A DNA stretch of 36,836 nucleotides, taken from assembly GCA_013151645.1 (NCBI GenBank), contig JAADHU010000046.1:1-36836 (forward strand), written 5' to 3'. This document shows, piece after piece, positions 26,333 to 34,412 of this stretch; the stretch's first letter is position 1; each line of letters begins with the position of its first letter. This DNA is from Gammaproteobacteria bacterium (GTDB lineage: Bacteria; Pseudomonadota; Gammaproteobacteria; Steroidobacterales; Woeseiaceae). The notes under the pieces were generated by a model. It made no database searches, was not told where the DNA came from, and was given only the letters and a program-made list of their open reading frames with translations. Position numbers and translations under genes: made by a program.

Positions 26333-27187
26333 CTAGTCTCGCAGGTACTTCGCGTGATGCCGCAGGTGATCTTCCATGAAGGTGGAAATAAAATAGTAGC
26401 CGTGGTCATAGCCCGGGTGGCGACGCAACTCAAGCTCGATCCCGCCATCGCGGCAAGCCTCTTGCAACATTTGTGGATTCAATTCCACTTCGAGGAACTG
26501 GTCACCCAGGCCCTGGTCGACGAGTATTGGATGCGCAGGTCGAGAATCGCCCACACTTCGCGCCAGCTCCGTTGCGTCGTATTGAGACCATTTTGTTTGC
26601 TCACTACCGAGGTAATTGCCAAGCGCTTTTTGTCCCCACGGACAGTGGATCGGACTGCAAATCGGCGCGAAAGCCGATATGGAGGAGAATATACCGGGGT
26701 TTCTGAGCCCCAGCGTCAACGCACCATGGCCGCCCATAGAGTGACCGAATATTCCCTGTCGCTGTCTGTCACTCGGAAATTCACCAGCGACAATTTCGCG
26801 CAATTCCTGGGTCACGTAGTCGTACATATTGTAGTGCCGATTCCACGGCGCTTCGCTGGCATTGACGTAAAAACCAGCGCCCAGGCCGAAATCGTAAGCA
26901 CCTTCGGGATCGTCAGGCACGTCGTCACCGCGCGGACTGGTATCCGGTGCAACCAGCATCAACCCCAGCTCCGCGGCAACCCGCAATGCACCGCCTTTGA
27001 TCATGAAGGTTTCTTCGCTGCAGGTCAGTCCCGCAAGCCAGGTGACAACGGGCACCGGGCCGGTCGCCGCCTGTGGCGGTTGAAATACGGCGAATTGCAT
27101 CGTGCACTGGTTTGCTTCGGACCGGTGCCGGTAAAAACCGACTTTACCGTCAAAGGCTGAGTGCTCACTGATAACGTCGAGCGTCAT
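26333..27187 (-). CDS. fghA: S-formylglutathione hydrolase
   Basis: This 284-residue cytosolic esterase hydrolyses S-formylglutathione to formate and glutathione, the second step of glutathione-dependent formaldehyde detoxification. The nucleophile elbow GHSMGGHGAL has Ser150. LAGLTCSEETFM, CPWGQKALGNYLG and the catalytic His in HPGYDHGYYFI are family hallmarks, and the length matches E. coli FrmB/YeiG (277-278). The usual partner, the glutathione-dependent formaldehyde dehydrogenase gene, is not in the window. It starts 27 bp after fabB, so it probably rides in the fatty-acid operon. Confidence 0.93.
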   Translation of the reverse strand: MTLDVISEHSAFDGKVGFYRHRSEANQCTMQFAVFQPPQAATGPVPVVTWLAGLTCSEETFMIKGGALRVAAELGLMLVAPDTSPRGDDVPDDPEGAYDFGLGAGFYVNASEAPWNRHYNMYDYVTQELREIVAGEFPSDRQRQGIFGHSMGGHGALTLGLRNPGIFSSISAFAPICSPIHCPWGQKALGNYLGSEQTKWSQYDATELARSVGDSRPAHPILVDQGLGDQFLEVELNPQMLQEACRDGGIELELRRHPGYDHGYYFISTFMEDHLRHHAKYLRD

Positions 27188-27214
27188 GGCATTCCCCGAA
27201 TTTGGAATACGCCG

Positions 27215-28432
27215 TCAGGAACGACGAAATACCAGCGTTGCGTTGGTGCCGCCGAAACCGAAACTGTTCGTCATCGCGGTGCGAATGCCGGCATCGTCAA
27301 TTCGCTCGGTAACCAGTGGCATGCCTGCCACGGCGGGATCCGGATTGAACACATTGATCGACGGTGCGATGAAATCGTTTTCCAGCATCAACAGGCAATG
27401 AATCGCTTCCTGTGCACCCGTGGCGCCTAACGAGTGCCCGCACATTGATTTACTCGAAGAAAAACGGGGAATCTCGTCGCCAAACACATCGCGCATTGCC
27501 TGCAATTCCGTCGGGTCGCCAGCCGGGGTCGCCGTGCCGTGCGTGTTGACGTAGTCAATCGGTCCGTCGACCGTTGCGCAAGCGTTCTGCATACACCGTA
27601 CCGCTCCTTCGCCCGAGGGCGCGACCATGTTGAAGCCATCGGACGTCGCGCCGTAACCAACGATCTCGGCATAAATTTTTGCGCCGCGCGCTTTCGCGTG
27701 CTCAAGCTCTTCGAGTACCAGCATGGCACCGCCCGATGAAATGACGAATCCGTCACGACTCTCGTCATAAGCACGCGATGCTTGCGTGGGCGTATCATTG
27801 TACTTCTTCGATAACGCGCCCATTGCGTCGAACAGGGCGGCCAGCGTCCAGTCTTCTTCCTCACCGCCACCCGCAAACACAATATCCTGCTTGCCCATCT
27901 GAATTTGTTCCATGCCAGCGCCAATACAATGCGCACTCGTTGCGCAGGCCGAGGTAATGGAGTAGTTAATTCCTTTGATTTTGAAAGGCGTGGCGAGACA
28001 AGCCGATACTGTGCTGCCCATCGTGCGTGGCACCATGAAAGCGCCGATGCGGCGCACGCCCTTTGCACGCGCCGTATCGGCAGCGATCACGATTCCGGCG
28101 CTGGACGCACCGCCTGACCCGGCAATCAGACCGGTCATCGTATTCGAAACATCGGCGTCGTCGAGTCCTGCATCGTCAATGGCCTGTTGCATGGCAACAT
28201 AAGCAAAAGCGGCCGCGTCACCCATAAAGCGTCGAACTTTCCGATCGATCAATTCGCTGGTATCAACACTTGCACTGCCGGACACGTGGCTGCGCAAACC
28301 CATTTCTTTGAAAGTCTCGTTAAAGCTGATGCCGGAACGACCTTGCCGAAGCGAATCGACAACGGCTGCCTTGGTGTTGCCAAGGCAGGAAACGACACCC
28401 AGTCCGGTAACAACGACACGTCGCATAGTCAT
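27215..28432 (-). CDS. fabB: Beta-ketoacyl-ACP synthase I (FabB)
   Basis: This 405-residue condensing enzyme elongates the cis-3-decenoyl-ACP made by FabA, and so is needed for unsaturated fatty acids. The catalytic triad is visible: Cys163 in [12 protein letters not shown], a His in [14 protein letters not shown] and a His in [13 protein letters not shown]. It ends with [14 protein letters not shown]. Length and Cys position are the same as in E. coli FabB, and the linked fabA distinguishes it from FabF. It begins 3 bp after the fabA stop. Confidence 0.96.
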   Translation of the reverse strand: MTMRRVVVTGLGVVSCLGNTKAAVVDSLRQGRSGISFNETFKEMGLRSHVSGSASVDTSELIDRKVRRFMGDAAAFAYVAMQQAIDDAGLDDADVSNTMTGLIAGSGGASSAGIVIAADTARAKGVRRIGAFMVPRTMGSTVSACLATPFKIKGINYSITSACATSAHCIGAGMEQIQMGKQDIVFAGGGEEEDWTLAALFDAMGALSKKYNDTPTQASRAYDESRDGFVISSGGAMLVLEELEHAKARGAKIYAEIVGYGATSDGFNMVAPSGEGAVRCMQNACATVDGPIDYVNTHGTATPAGDPTELQAMRDVFGDEIPRFSSSKSMCGHSLGATGAQEAIHCLLMLENDFIAPSINVFNPDPAVAGMPLVTERIDDAGIRTAMTNSFGFGGTNATLVFRRS

Positions 28433-28435
28433 GCC

Positions 28436-28993
28436 CTAGAAATCATCCGTGGACGTAAATAAACCAACCCGCAAATTTTCAGCGGTGTAAATCTGCTTGC
28501 CGTCGACCGACACCGTGCCGTCGGCAATGGCCAGAACGAGCTTGCGCGTGATCACGCGTTTGAACTGCAGGTCAAAGCTCACCGTTTTCGCCGTCGGTAA
28601 AACCTGACCGCGAAACTTCACATCACCGGCTCCAAGCGCTCGACCGCGACCGGGGCTGCCGCCCCAGACGAGAAAGAAACCGACCAACTGCCAAAGCGCA
28701 TCAAGCCCGAGGCAGCCCGGCATGACCGGGTCGCCCTCAAAATGGCACTGGAAGAACCAAAGGTCCGGATTAATATCCAGCTCGGCGTGAATTTCACCCT
28801 TGCCGTATTTTCCACCCTCATTGGTAATCAGCGTAATTCGATCGGTCATGAGCATATTGGGCAGCGGCAGTCTCCCGCTATCGGGGCGAAACAATGTCCC
28901 GTGCGCGCACTGCAACAATTCCTCGCGACTGTACTCATTTTTTCGATCGGCAGGCAGTCCGCCTGAACCAGCCGTTTTTTTCATATCTGTCAT
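28436..28993 (-). CDS. fabA: Beta-hydroxydecanoyl-ACP dehydratase/isomerase FabA
   Basis: This 185-residue enzyme dehydrates 3-hydroxyacyl-ACP and isomerises trans-2- to cis-3-decenoyl-ACP, the branch point to unsaturated lipids. The active-site His84 lies in [24 protein letters not shown] (the block is split here by the motif [11 protein letters not shown]) with Asp98 as partner, matching His70/Asp84 of E. coli with a 14-residue longer N-terminus. The start at ATG 28993 is backed by GGAG; ATG 28984 is also possible. It forms an operon with fabB. It is separated from paaE by 157 bp that hold no convincing gene. Confidence 0.96.
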   Translation of the reverse strand: MTDMKKTAGSGGLPADRKNEYSREELLQCAHGTLFRPDSGRLPLPNMLMTDRITLITNEGGKYGKGEIHAELDINPDLWFFQCHFEGDPVMPGCLGLDALWQLVGFFLVWGGSPGRGRALGAGDVKFRGQVLPTAKTVSFDLQFKRVITRKLVLAIADGTVSVDGKQIYTAENLRVGLFTSTDDF

Positions 28994-29150
28994 ACGCGCT
29001 CCGGCGTAAATAGTGGGTTATCGGTCGGCCGCCAAAGTGTTTTTATTATGAGGGCAGTCCGACCGGCGTATCTTACCGGACAACCGTGCCCGGCGCTGAA
29101 GAAATTGGCGCACCAGCCACCAATCCAGAGCGGAGAAACCGATCAGGATA

Positions 29151-30227
29151 TCAAGTCTTATCGTAGTCCAGAACGACTTGATCGGTAACAGGATGAGACT
29201 GACAGGCCAGCACAAAGCCCTTTTCGAGCTCCCAGGGTTCAAGCCCGTAGTTGCTGTCCATGCGAACTTTTCCTTCCCTGACGTGCGTCCGACAGGTCGC
29301 GCACACGCCGCCCTTGCACGAATACGGCAAATCGATCCCTTGATCGGCGGCGGCATCCACTATCGCCGCACCCTCGACAGGCATTTTGAACGATTTTCGA
29401 TGGCCATCCATAATCACGGATATTTCAGCCTGCTTACCCGTGTCGACCGACTCGTCGATGACGGGCTGACTCATATTTGGCTTGCGTGCGGCGCCAAATC
29501 TCTCAGCGTGGATTGCATTGTCGTCGAAACCCAGAATCGAGAGCTCGTCGGTGACCGTGGCGATCATTGTATCCGGCCCGCAGATAAATATTTCTGTCGG
29601 CTTTTGACCGGCACAGAAATGTTCATACAGTTCTCGAACCTTGCTCCCATCGAGGCGACCGCCAACGATCGGAAATTCCTGCTCCTCGCGGGAAAACAAA
29701 AAATTAAGCTGCAAACGTTCCGGGAAGCGGTTTTTCAGCGCATACAGATCGTCGATGAACATCGTGCTTTGCTGGCTGCGGTTGCCGTAGAAAAGCACGA
29801 AGTGGCTACCGGGTTCACTTTCTAGCGTCGCGCGAATTATGGAAATAATGGGTGTAATGCCGCTGCCCGCTGCAAACGCAAGATACGAGCCCGACCTGGC
29901 CGGATCGATATTGGCGTGAAACCGCCCGAACGGGGGCATTACCTGCAACCGATCGCCGACCTTGAGGTCTCTGGCCGCGAACGTTGAGAATGCTCCCTGC
30001 GGCTGTACGCGGATACCGATTTCGAGCGGCCAGTGACCCGGCGCGGAACAAATGCTATAGGTTCTGCGTAGTTTCTTGCCATCGATGGTCGCCTCTACGG
30101 GCAAGTGCTGACCCGGCAGAAATTCAAAATCCGCTTTCAGTTCGTCGGGGACATCGAGACCGATACGCACCGAGTCCGGTGTTTCCTCAGAAAGTCTTGA
30201 TACGGTAAGCGAATGATACTGGCGCAT
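29151..30227 (-). CDS. paaE: Phenylacetyl-CoA 1,2-epoxidase reductase subunit PaaE
   Basis: This 358-residue iron-sulfur flavoprotein passes electrons from NADPH to the PaaA di-iron centre. The FAD-binding domain (about 1-105) has LRRTYSICSAP, the NAD(P) domain (about 110-235) has FAAGSGITPIISIIRATL and FICGPDTMIATVTDEL, and the C-terminal 2Fe-2S plant-type ferredoxin domain has PYSCKGGVCATCRTHVREG plus a later Cys in VLACQSHP. The domain order and length equal E. coli PaaE (356). It is last in the paaXIABCDE run, 30 bp after paaD. Confidence 0.95.
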   Translation of the reverse strand: MRQYHSLTVSRLSEETPDSVRIGLDVPDELKADFEFLPGQHLPVEATIDGKKLRRTYSICSAPGHWPLEIGIRVQPQGAFSTFAARDLKVGDRLQVMPPFGRFHANIDPARSGSYLAFAAGSGITPIISIIRATLESEPGSHFVLFYGNRSQQSTMFIDDLYALKNRFPERLQLNFLFSREEQEFPIVGGRLDGSKVRELYEHFCAGQKPTEIFICGPDTMIATVTDELSILGFDDNAIHAERFGAARKPNMSQPVIDESVDTGKQAEISVIMDGHRKSFKMPVEGAAIVDAAADQGIDLPYSCKGGVCATCRTHVREGKVRMDSNYGLEPWELEKGFVLACQSHPVTDQVVLDYDKT

Positions 30228-30257
30228 AGGGCTTAACTCAGTGGCTGATTGCTGGTG

Positions 30258-30767
30258 TTAAATACACTTGAAGTATTCGAATGGTTCAAGACAGTCGTCA
30301 CATTTGTACGCAGCCTTGCACGCCGTTGATCCGAACTCGCTGACACAGGTCGTCTGCAAAGATCGGCATTGCGGGCAGGCGATCGAGCGCGTGCCACGCA
30401 TTAATTCTCGTTTGTTGGCACCGTGTTCCGGCGGAGCGATGCCGTATTGCCGCAGTTTCCTGCGACCCTGCTCGCTGATCCAGTCTGTCGTCCATGGCGG
30501 CGACAGGCATCGCTTGATGCTGACAGGCGCCAGACCCTTGCGTTCCAGTGCAATCACGATGTCTTGCTCTATGACTTCGGTGGCCGGACAGCCTGAATAG
30601 GTCGGTGACACATCGACCTCGATGCCATTTTCCCGCAGGCGGAACTCGCGGACAATACCCAGATCAACAATGCTAACGACTGGAATTTCCGGGTCTGCTA
30701 CCTCGGCGAGCCACGCCCAGATTTGTGCCGTCGATATTCTCTGTGACGTCAATTGCTCGCTGACCAC
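30258..30767 (-). CDS. paaD: Phenylacetate degradation protein PaaD (epoxidase maturation)
   Basis: This 169-residue protein is needed for an active PaaABCE epoxidase and is thought to help assemble its iron centre. An N-terminal DUF59/MIP18-like domain has VADPEIPVVSIVDLGIVRE and PTYSGCPATEVIEQDI. A C-terminal Cys cluster, CPQCRSLQTTCVSEFGS then CKAAYKCDDC and FEYFKCI, looks metal-binding. The start is taken as GTG 30767, giving the usual length (E. coli 165) and a 7-bp gap after paaC. An upstream TTG at 30824 would overlap paaC by 50 bp. Confidence 0.92.
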   Translation of the reverse strand: MVSEQLTSQRISTAQIWAWLAEVADPEIPVVSIVDLGIVREFRLRENGIEVDVSPTYSGCPATEVIEQDIVIALERKGLAPVSIKRCLSPPWTTDWISEQGRRKLRQYGIAPPEHGANKRELMRGTRSIACPQCRSLQTTCVSEFGSTACKAAYKCDDCLEPFEYFKCI

Positions 30768-30774
30768 GGTACGG

Positions 30775-31545
30775 CTACCAGCTTGCCCCGGGACATGCCC
30801 GTTGCTCGTGTTGCAATTGCGCAATCAGGAATCCCATATGTTCGGTGTGAACGCCCTGCCGACCGCCGGAGATCATCCAGCCGTCCTCCGGCATATCCAG
30901 TGTCGCCTCTTTGAGCAAAGCACTGACGTTGTCGTGCCATTGTTCCTGAATCCGGGCAAGATCCGGCCCGTTACAAGCGTCACGCAGGCAGTCGTCAACC
31001 AGGTCGCCGCTGAACATCTCGCCGGTATAACGCCACAAGTCGAGCAGCGACTGACTGACCCTCGCGTGACTCTCGTCGGTGCCATCACCCAGGCGAATGA
31101 GCCACTGTGAGACATGTCGAAGGTGGTAGCGAACTTCCTTGATCGCACGCGCCGCAATTTCTGCAATGCCGGCATCGGTACAGCTCACCAGTGCCTCAAG
31201 TTGCAGTACGTAAAAAGAATCGAAAAGCACCTGCCGAACGATCGTGTCACCGAAATGACCGTTGGGCAATTCCAGCAAAAGCAGATTCTGAAACTCACCG
31301 TCGTCTCGAAGGAAGGCGAAATCATCTTCCGTGCGTCCCCGCCCCTCAAGTTCTCCCGCGCAGGAATAAAACAGGCGCGCCTGGCCAATAAAGTCCAGTG
31401 AGATATTGGCATTGGCCAGCTCTTCCTCAAGCTCCGGGTGGTGCGCCACAAGTTCGATGAGCCGCTGCCCCAGCACCAGCGCATTGTCACCAAGCCGCAA
31501 TGCGTAGGTCAGTCGCGCCTGCTCAACGTCGCTGTGCGTCGTCAC
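30775..31545 (-). CDS. paaC: Phenylacetyl-CoA 1,2-epoxidase structural subunit PaaC
   Basis: This 256-residue ferritin-like helical protein pairs with PaaA in the epoxidase. It opens LTYALRLGDNALVLGQRLIELVAHHPELEEE and has DFIGQARLFYSC and YHLRHVSQWLIRLGDGTDESH. It is a PaaA paralogue that lacks the full di-iron ligand set and is structural in characterised systems. Length is near E. coli PaaC (248). The GTG start at 31545 directly abuts the paaB stop, with GGGGA ahead, so the two are translationally linked. Confidence 0.94.
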   Translation of the reverse strand: MTTHSDVEQARLTYALRLGDNALVLGQRLIELVAHHPELEEELANANISLDFIGQARLFYSCAGELEGRGRTEDDFAFLRDDGEFQNLLLLELPNGHFGDTIVRQVLFDSFYVLQLEALVSCTDAGIAEIAARAIKEVRYHLRHVSQWLIRLGDGTDESHARVSQSLLDLWRYTGEMFSGDLVDDCLRDACNGPDLARIQEQWHDNVSALLKEATLDMPEDGWMISGGRQGVHTEHMGFLIAQLQHEQRACPGASW

Positions 31546-31833
31546 CTACATGTTCCCCACATCTTCGGGAATGTCATAAAACGTCGGATGCCGGTAGATC
31601 TTGTCTTTTGCCGGCTCGAAGAACGCCGCGAACTCCGCGGGGTCCGATGCGACGATCTGGCTGGATCGGACCACCCAGATGCTGACACCCTCGTTGCGCC
31701 GCGTATAGGTATCGCGCGCGTTATCCAGCGCCATCTGGTCATCGGTCGCATGAATGCTACCGGCATGCCGGTGACTCAATCCCGACTTGGAGCGGATAAA
31801 TACTTCGTATAAGGGCCAGTTTTTCTCGGTCAT
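31546..31833 (-). CDS. paaB: Phenylacetyl-CoA 1,2-epoxidase subunit PaaB
   Basis: This is a 95-residue small subunit that bridges PaaAC units and is needed for activity. It opens with TEKNWPLYEVFIRSKSGLSH and contains HAGSIHATDDQMALDNARD, TRRNEGVSIWVV and PTFYDIPEDVGNM, all PaaB hallmarks; length matches E. coli (95). ATG 31833 has GGAG about 9 bases ahead. The frame is open further upstream inside paaA, but that extension has no similarity to anything. It is 16 bp after paaA. Confidence 0.95.
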   Translation of the reverse strand: MTEKNWPLYEVFIRSKSGLSHRHAGSIHATDDQMALDNARDTYTRRNEGVSIWVVRSSQIVASDPAEFAAFFEPAKDKIYRHPTFYDIPEDVGNM

Positions 31834-31849
31834 GAATTGGACTCCAGTA

Positions 31850-32842
31850 TCAGGCAGCGTTTCGCGCCGCCTGTTTTTCCGCGTAGACGCTCGCCGCCTC
31901 GCGAACCCAGGCACCATCGGCCTGTGCTTGTTGACGTGTTGCCATTCGCTGGCGATTGCACGGACCGTTACCCGCCAACACATCATAAAATTCCTGCCAG
32001 TTGATTTCGCCAAAGCGGTAATGACCGGTCTGCTCATCGAACTCAAGCTTGTCATCCGGCATTTTCAAGCCAAGGAATTCGGCTTGTGGCACCGTTGCGT
32101 CGATGAATTTTTGCCGCAGTGCGTCGTTCGAAAAACGCTTGATCTTCCATTTCATGGACTGCGCGGAATGCGGTGAGTCCTCGTCATTGGGACCGAACAT
32201 CATCAACGACGGCCACCACCAGCGATTGATTGCATCCTGAGCCATCGCCTTTTGCTTCGCATTGCCCCGGACGAGCGTCAACATGATTTCATAACCCTGA
32301 CGCTGGTGAAAACTTTCCTCTTTGCAGACTCGCACCATCGCGCGCGCATAGGGACCAAACGAACAGCGACACAACGGGATCTGATTCATGATGGCGGCAC
32401 CGTCGACCAACCAGCCTATCGCCCCAATGTCAGCCCAGGTCAGTGTCGGGTAGTTAAAAATACTGGAGTACTTTGCTTTGCCATCCAGCAGATCGCGCAC
32501 CATCTGGTCGCGCGATACGCCCAGGGTTTCAGCGGCGCTGTAGAGGTACAAACCATGACCGGCTTCATCCTGGACTTTCGCCAGCAAGATCGCTTTTCGC
32601 CGTAGAGTCGGTGCGCGAGTGAGCCAGTTGCCCTCGGGTTGCATGCCGATAATCTCGGAATGCGCATGCTGGGATATCTGTCGTACCAGCGTGCGCCGAT
32701 AGGCCTCCGGCATCCAGTCTTTCGCTTCGATTTTTTCGTCTGCATCGATGCGGGCCTGGAACGCAGCGAGCTGCGCGTCGGTTTCCAGCCCATCGCGCCG
32801 CCGCGGCTTACTGCCCGCCTGATCGAGTCCCTGTGTATACAT
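31850..32842 (-). CDS. paaA: Phenylacetyl-CoA 1,2-epoxidase catalytic subunit PaaA
   Basis: This 330-residue di-iron oxygenase subunit inserts one O2-derived oxygen into the aromatic ring of phenylacetyl-CoA. Di-iron ligands are visible in [16 protein letters not shown] (ExxH) and [14 protein letters not shown] (ExxH in the second half). [15 protein letters not shown] and [15 protein letters not shown] are further family blocks. Length is slightly above E. coli (309). It follows paaI by 83 bp, a gap that holds an AT-rich palindrome, so it may have its own promoter. Confidence 0.96.
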   Translation of the reverse strand: MYTQGLDQAGSKPRRRDGLETDAQLAAFQARIDADEKIEAKDWMPEAYRRTLVRQISQHAHSEIIGMQPEGNWLTRAPTLRRKAILLAKVQDEAGHGLYLYSAAETLGVSRDQMVRDLLDGKAKYSSIFNYPTLTWADIGAIGWLVDGAAIMNQIPLCRCSFGPYARAMVRVCKEESFHQRQGYEIMLTLVRGNAKQKAMAQDAINRWWWPSLMMFGPNDEDSPHSAQSMKWKIKRFSNDALRQKFIDATVPQAEFLGLKMPDDKLEFDEQTGHYRFGEINWQEFYDVLAGNGPCNRQRMATRQQAQADGAWVREAASVYAEKQAARNAA

Positions 32843-32898
32843 GAAAGATGCCTGTCTGGCCTAGAACCGGGGTTTCACAAATGTGTCACAGTTTTTTG

Positions 32899-32914
32899 AA
32901 ATTATCAATAATTT
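32899..32914. promoter_or_regulatory. AT-rich palindrome upstream of paaA
   Basis: AAATTAT and ATAATTT (32899-32905 / 32908-32914) form a perfect 7-bp palindrome around CA, 57-72 bases before the paaA start. On the minus strand it contains TTGATA, a possible -35, though no good -10 follows at 17 bp. Next to it, CACAAATGTG (32876-32885) faintly resembles the ACACAA half of the paaX-paaZ palindromes. This may be a second control point of the paa operon. Confidence 0.4.
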
Positions 32915-32925
32915 ATGTATCACTT

Positions 32926-33357
32926 TTACCCGATATCGCGAAGCAACGGTTTCTTCGTCGCGTACGATTTGCCGTGAAAAATCGCGATCTCCTCATCGTT
33001 CTGATTGCTCACCCGAACGTCGTAGAGACCCAGACGCCCACCACGATTTCGCTCGGTGGCTGTTGCAACCAAACTGTCGCCGGCCTGCGCCGAACGAAGA
33101 AAGTCGATGTTCGCCCCCGCCGCCAGGGTTAGTCGGTCGTACGCATTGCAGGCGAACGCGAACGCGGTGTCCGCCAGGGCGAACAGGTACCCGCCATGGC
33201 AGACGGCAAATCCATTCAGCATCTGCTCGGTCACTGTCATGCGAGCGATCGCCGATCCAGGGTTCGGTATTTCAATCTCAATGCCGAGCGACTTCGATGC
33301 GTTATCGTTCGCCAGCATCGTTGCGGCACATTGTCGAGCCTTCTCCAGTTCATCCAT
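32926..33357 (-). CDS. paaI: Hydroxyphenylacetyl-CoA thioesterase PaaI
   Basis: This 143-residue hot-dog thioesterase releases CoA from dead-end ring-hydroxylated phenylacetyl-CoA esters. LNGFAVCHGGYLFALADTAFAFACN carries the family HGG-x-D active-site arrangement (catalytic Asp in LADTAF). Length fits E. coli PaaI (140). The start is ATG 33357, with GGAGAAATAGT ahead; a longer frame upstream lies within paaX. It begins one base after the paaX stop. Confidence 0.95.
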   Translation of the reverse strand: MDELEKARQCAATMLANDNASKSLGIEIEIPNPGSAIARMTVTEQMLNGFAVCHGGYLFALADTAFAFACNAYDRLTLAAGANIDFLRSAQAGDSLVATATERNRGGRLGLYDVRVSNQNDEEIAIFHGKSYATKKPLLRDIG

Positions 33358-33358
33358 A

Positions 33359-34288
33359 CTATTTCTCCGGCAGTCCGCCAAAGCGGTCAAAAAACGACGG
33401 GGACGGCGGCGGTAAGGGTCCTTCGGCCGTTTCCATGCACTCACTCAGGAAATCGTCCGCGTCTGCGTAAATCGCGAGATAAAGATTTCGACACAGTGCG
33501 TAAGCCGCACTACCGTGCCAGGCGGCCGGAAGAAGGCCCTCCGGCAACAACGGATCGCGCAGCAAAATCTTGCGGTATTCCTGAATCAGCAACGTCCGAA
33601 TCTGAAACGCGAGCTGTGAATCCTTCGTCCTGACTTTCCTGACGGCCGCATAGACCGGTCTGAAGCGCTGCACGAAGTCGGCGTAACGCTGATCGATTGT
33701 ATCGAGATCCCAACTCTTTTGTGCCAGCGACCTGATCTTTCGATTCTGCGCTTCATCCGTGCAGGTGCTGTTCAAAACAATGACGTCGTTAGCAATTTCA
33801 AGCTGCCGGCAGACTTCGTGGAGATTGGCAAGATCCGGTGACGGGTGCGCAAGCACGCTGCCACCGATGATACCGAATCCCAGCCAGCCCAATTCCTTGC
33901 GCGCAATTTCCCGCGCGTCGGCGGGCAGTGCGGCCAGCAGGACAATGCACCAACTACCGCTCCAGTGCCGTTGCGGCTCACCGTAAATACGCTGCGTTGC
34001 CTGGTCGAACATCCTTATGCCCTGCGCGGTGAGCCCGTAATAGCTGCGTCGGCCCATTTGCCGACCAACCAGCCAGCCCTCCCGGGACAAACGAAATACG
34101 GACGTGCGGACCAGGCGCTCACTAACGCCGAAATCGGCCATCACTTTGATCAGGCTGCCAATCCACACGCTGCCGCCGCGCGCGGCGATTGCGTCACCGA
34201 AGACGGTCATTATCAACGAACCGGCGCGCAACGTGGGTCGCGACCGAAACTCTTCAATCAGTGTTCTCGCGGTGGAGCGGACGGACAT
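33359..34288 (-). CDS. paaX: Phenylacetate operon repressor PaaX
   Basis: This 309-residue GntR-like regulator represses paa genes and is released by phenylacetyl-CoA. The N-terminal winged helix (about 15-95, SLIKVMADFGVSERLVRTSV, GWLVGRQMGRRSYYGL) is followed by the PaaX dimerisation/ligand domain (WSGSWCIVLLAALPADAREIARKELGWLGFG) and the C-terminal domain. Length equals E. coli PaaX (316) within a few residues. Here it leads the operon (X-I-A-B-C-D-E) where in E. coli it sits at the far end. It probably controls itself, paaA-E and the divergent paaZ through the tandem palindromes at 34338-34370. Confidence 0.94.
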   Translation of the reverse strand: MSVRSTARTLIEEFRSRPTLRAGSLIMTVFGDAIAARGGSVWIGSLIKVMADFGVSERLVRTSVFRLSREGWLVGRQMGRRSYYGLTAQGIRMFDQATQRIYGEPQRHWSGSWCIVLLAALPADAREIARKELGWLGFGIIGGSVLAHPSPDLANLHEVCRQLEIANDVIVLNSTCTDEAQNRKIRSLAQKSWDLDTIDQRYADFVQRFRPVYAAVRKVRTKDSQLAFQIRTLLIQEYRKILLRDPLLPEGLLPAAWHGSAAYALCRNLYLAIYADADDFLSECMETAEGPLPPPSPSFFDRFGGLPEK

Positions 34289-34332
34289 GGTTACTCGCTT
34301 GCTTTTGCCAACGTTTTCATCGAACGTGCAAT

Positions 34333-34370
34333 CTGATACCGAATTTTTCGGTTAAACACAACTTTTGTGT
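34333..34370. promoter_or_regulatory. Tandem 15-bp palindromes in the paaX-paaZ divergent promoter (candidate PaaX operators)
   Basis: Two perfect palindromes, ACCGAATTTTTCGGT (34338-34352) and ACACAACTTTTGTGT (34356-34370), share the form ACnnAAnTTnnGT-like 6-bp arms with a 3-base spacer, and their centres are 18 bp apart. On the minus strand they coincide with a promoter for paaX: -35 TTGTGT (34361-34356), a 17-bp spacer and -10 TATCAG (34338-34333). Bound protein would block this promoter. PaaX is the natural candidate, although the sites do not match the E. coli PaaX consensus that I know. Confidence 0.6.
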
Positions 34371-34412
34371 CTTCCGGAACGACACATTGGATCATTAACG
34401 GAGGAATCCCGG

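Noticed and set aside
29018-29150. A small minus-strand frame between paaE and fabA (contains LDWWLVRQFLQRRARL)
   Set aside because: It has no usable start or ribosome-binding site outside paaE and no family that I recognise; a decayed gene fragment is possible but not supported.
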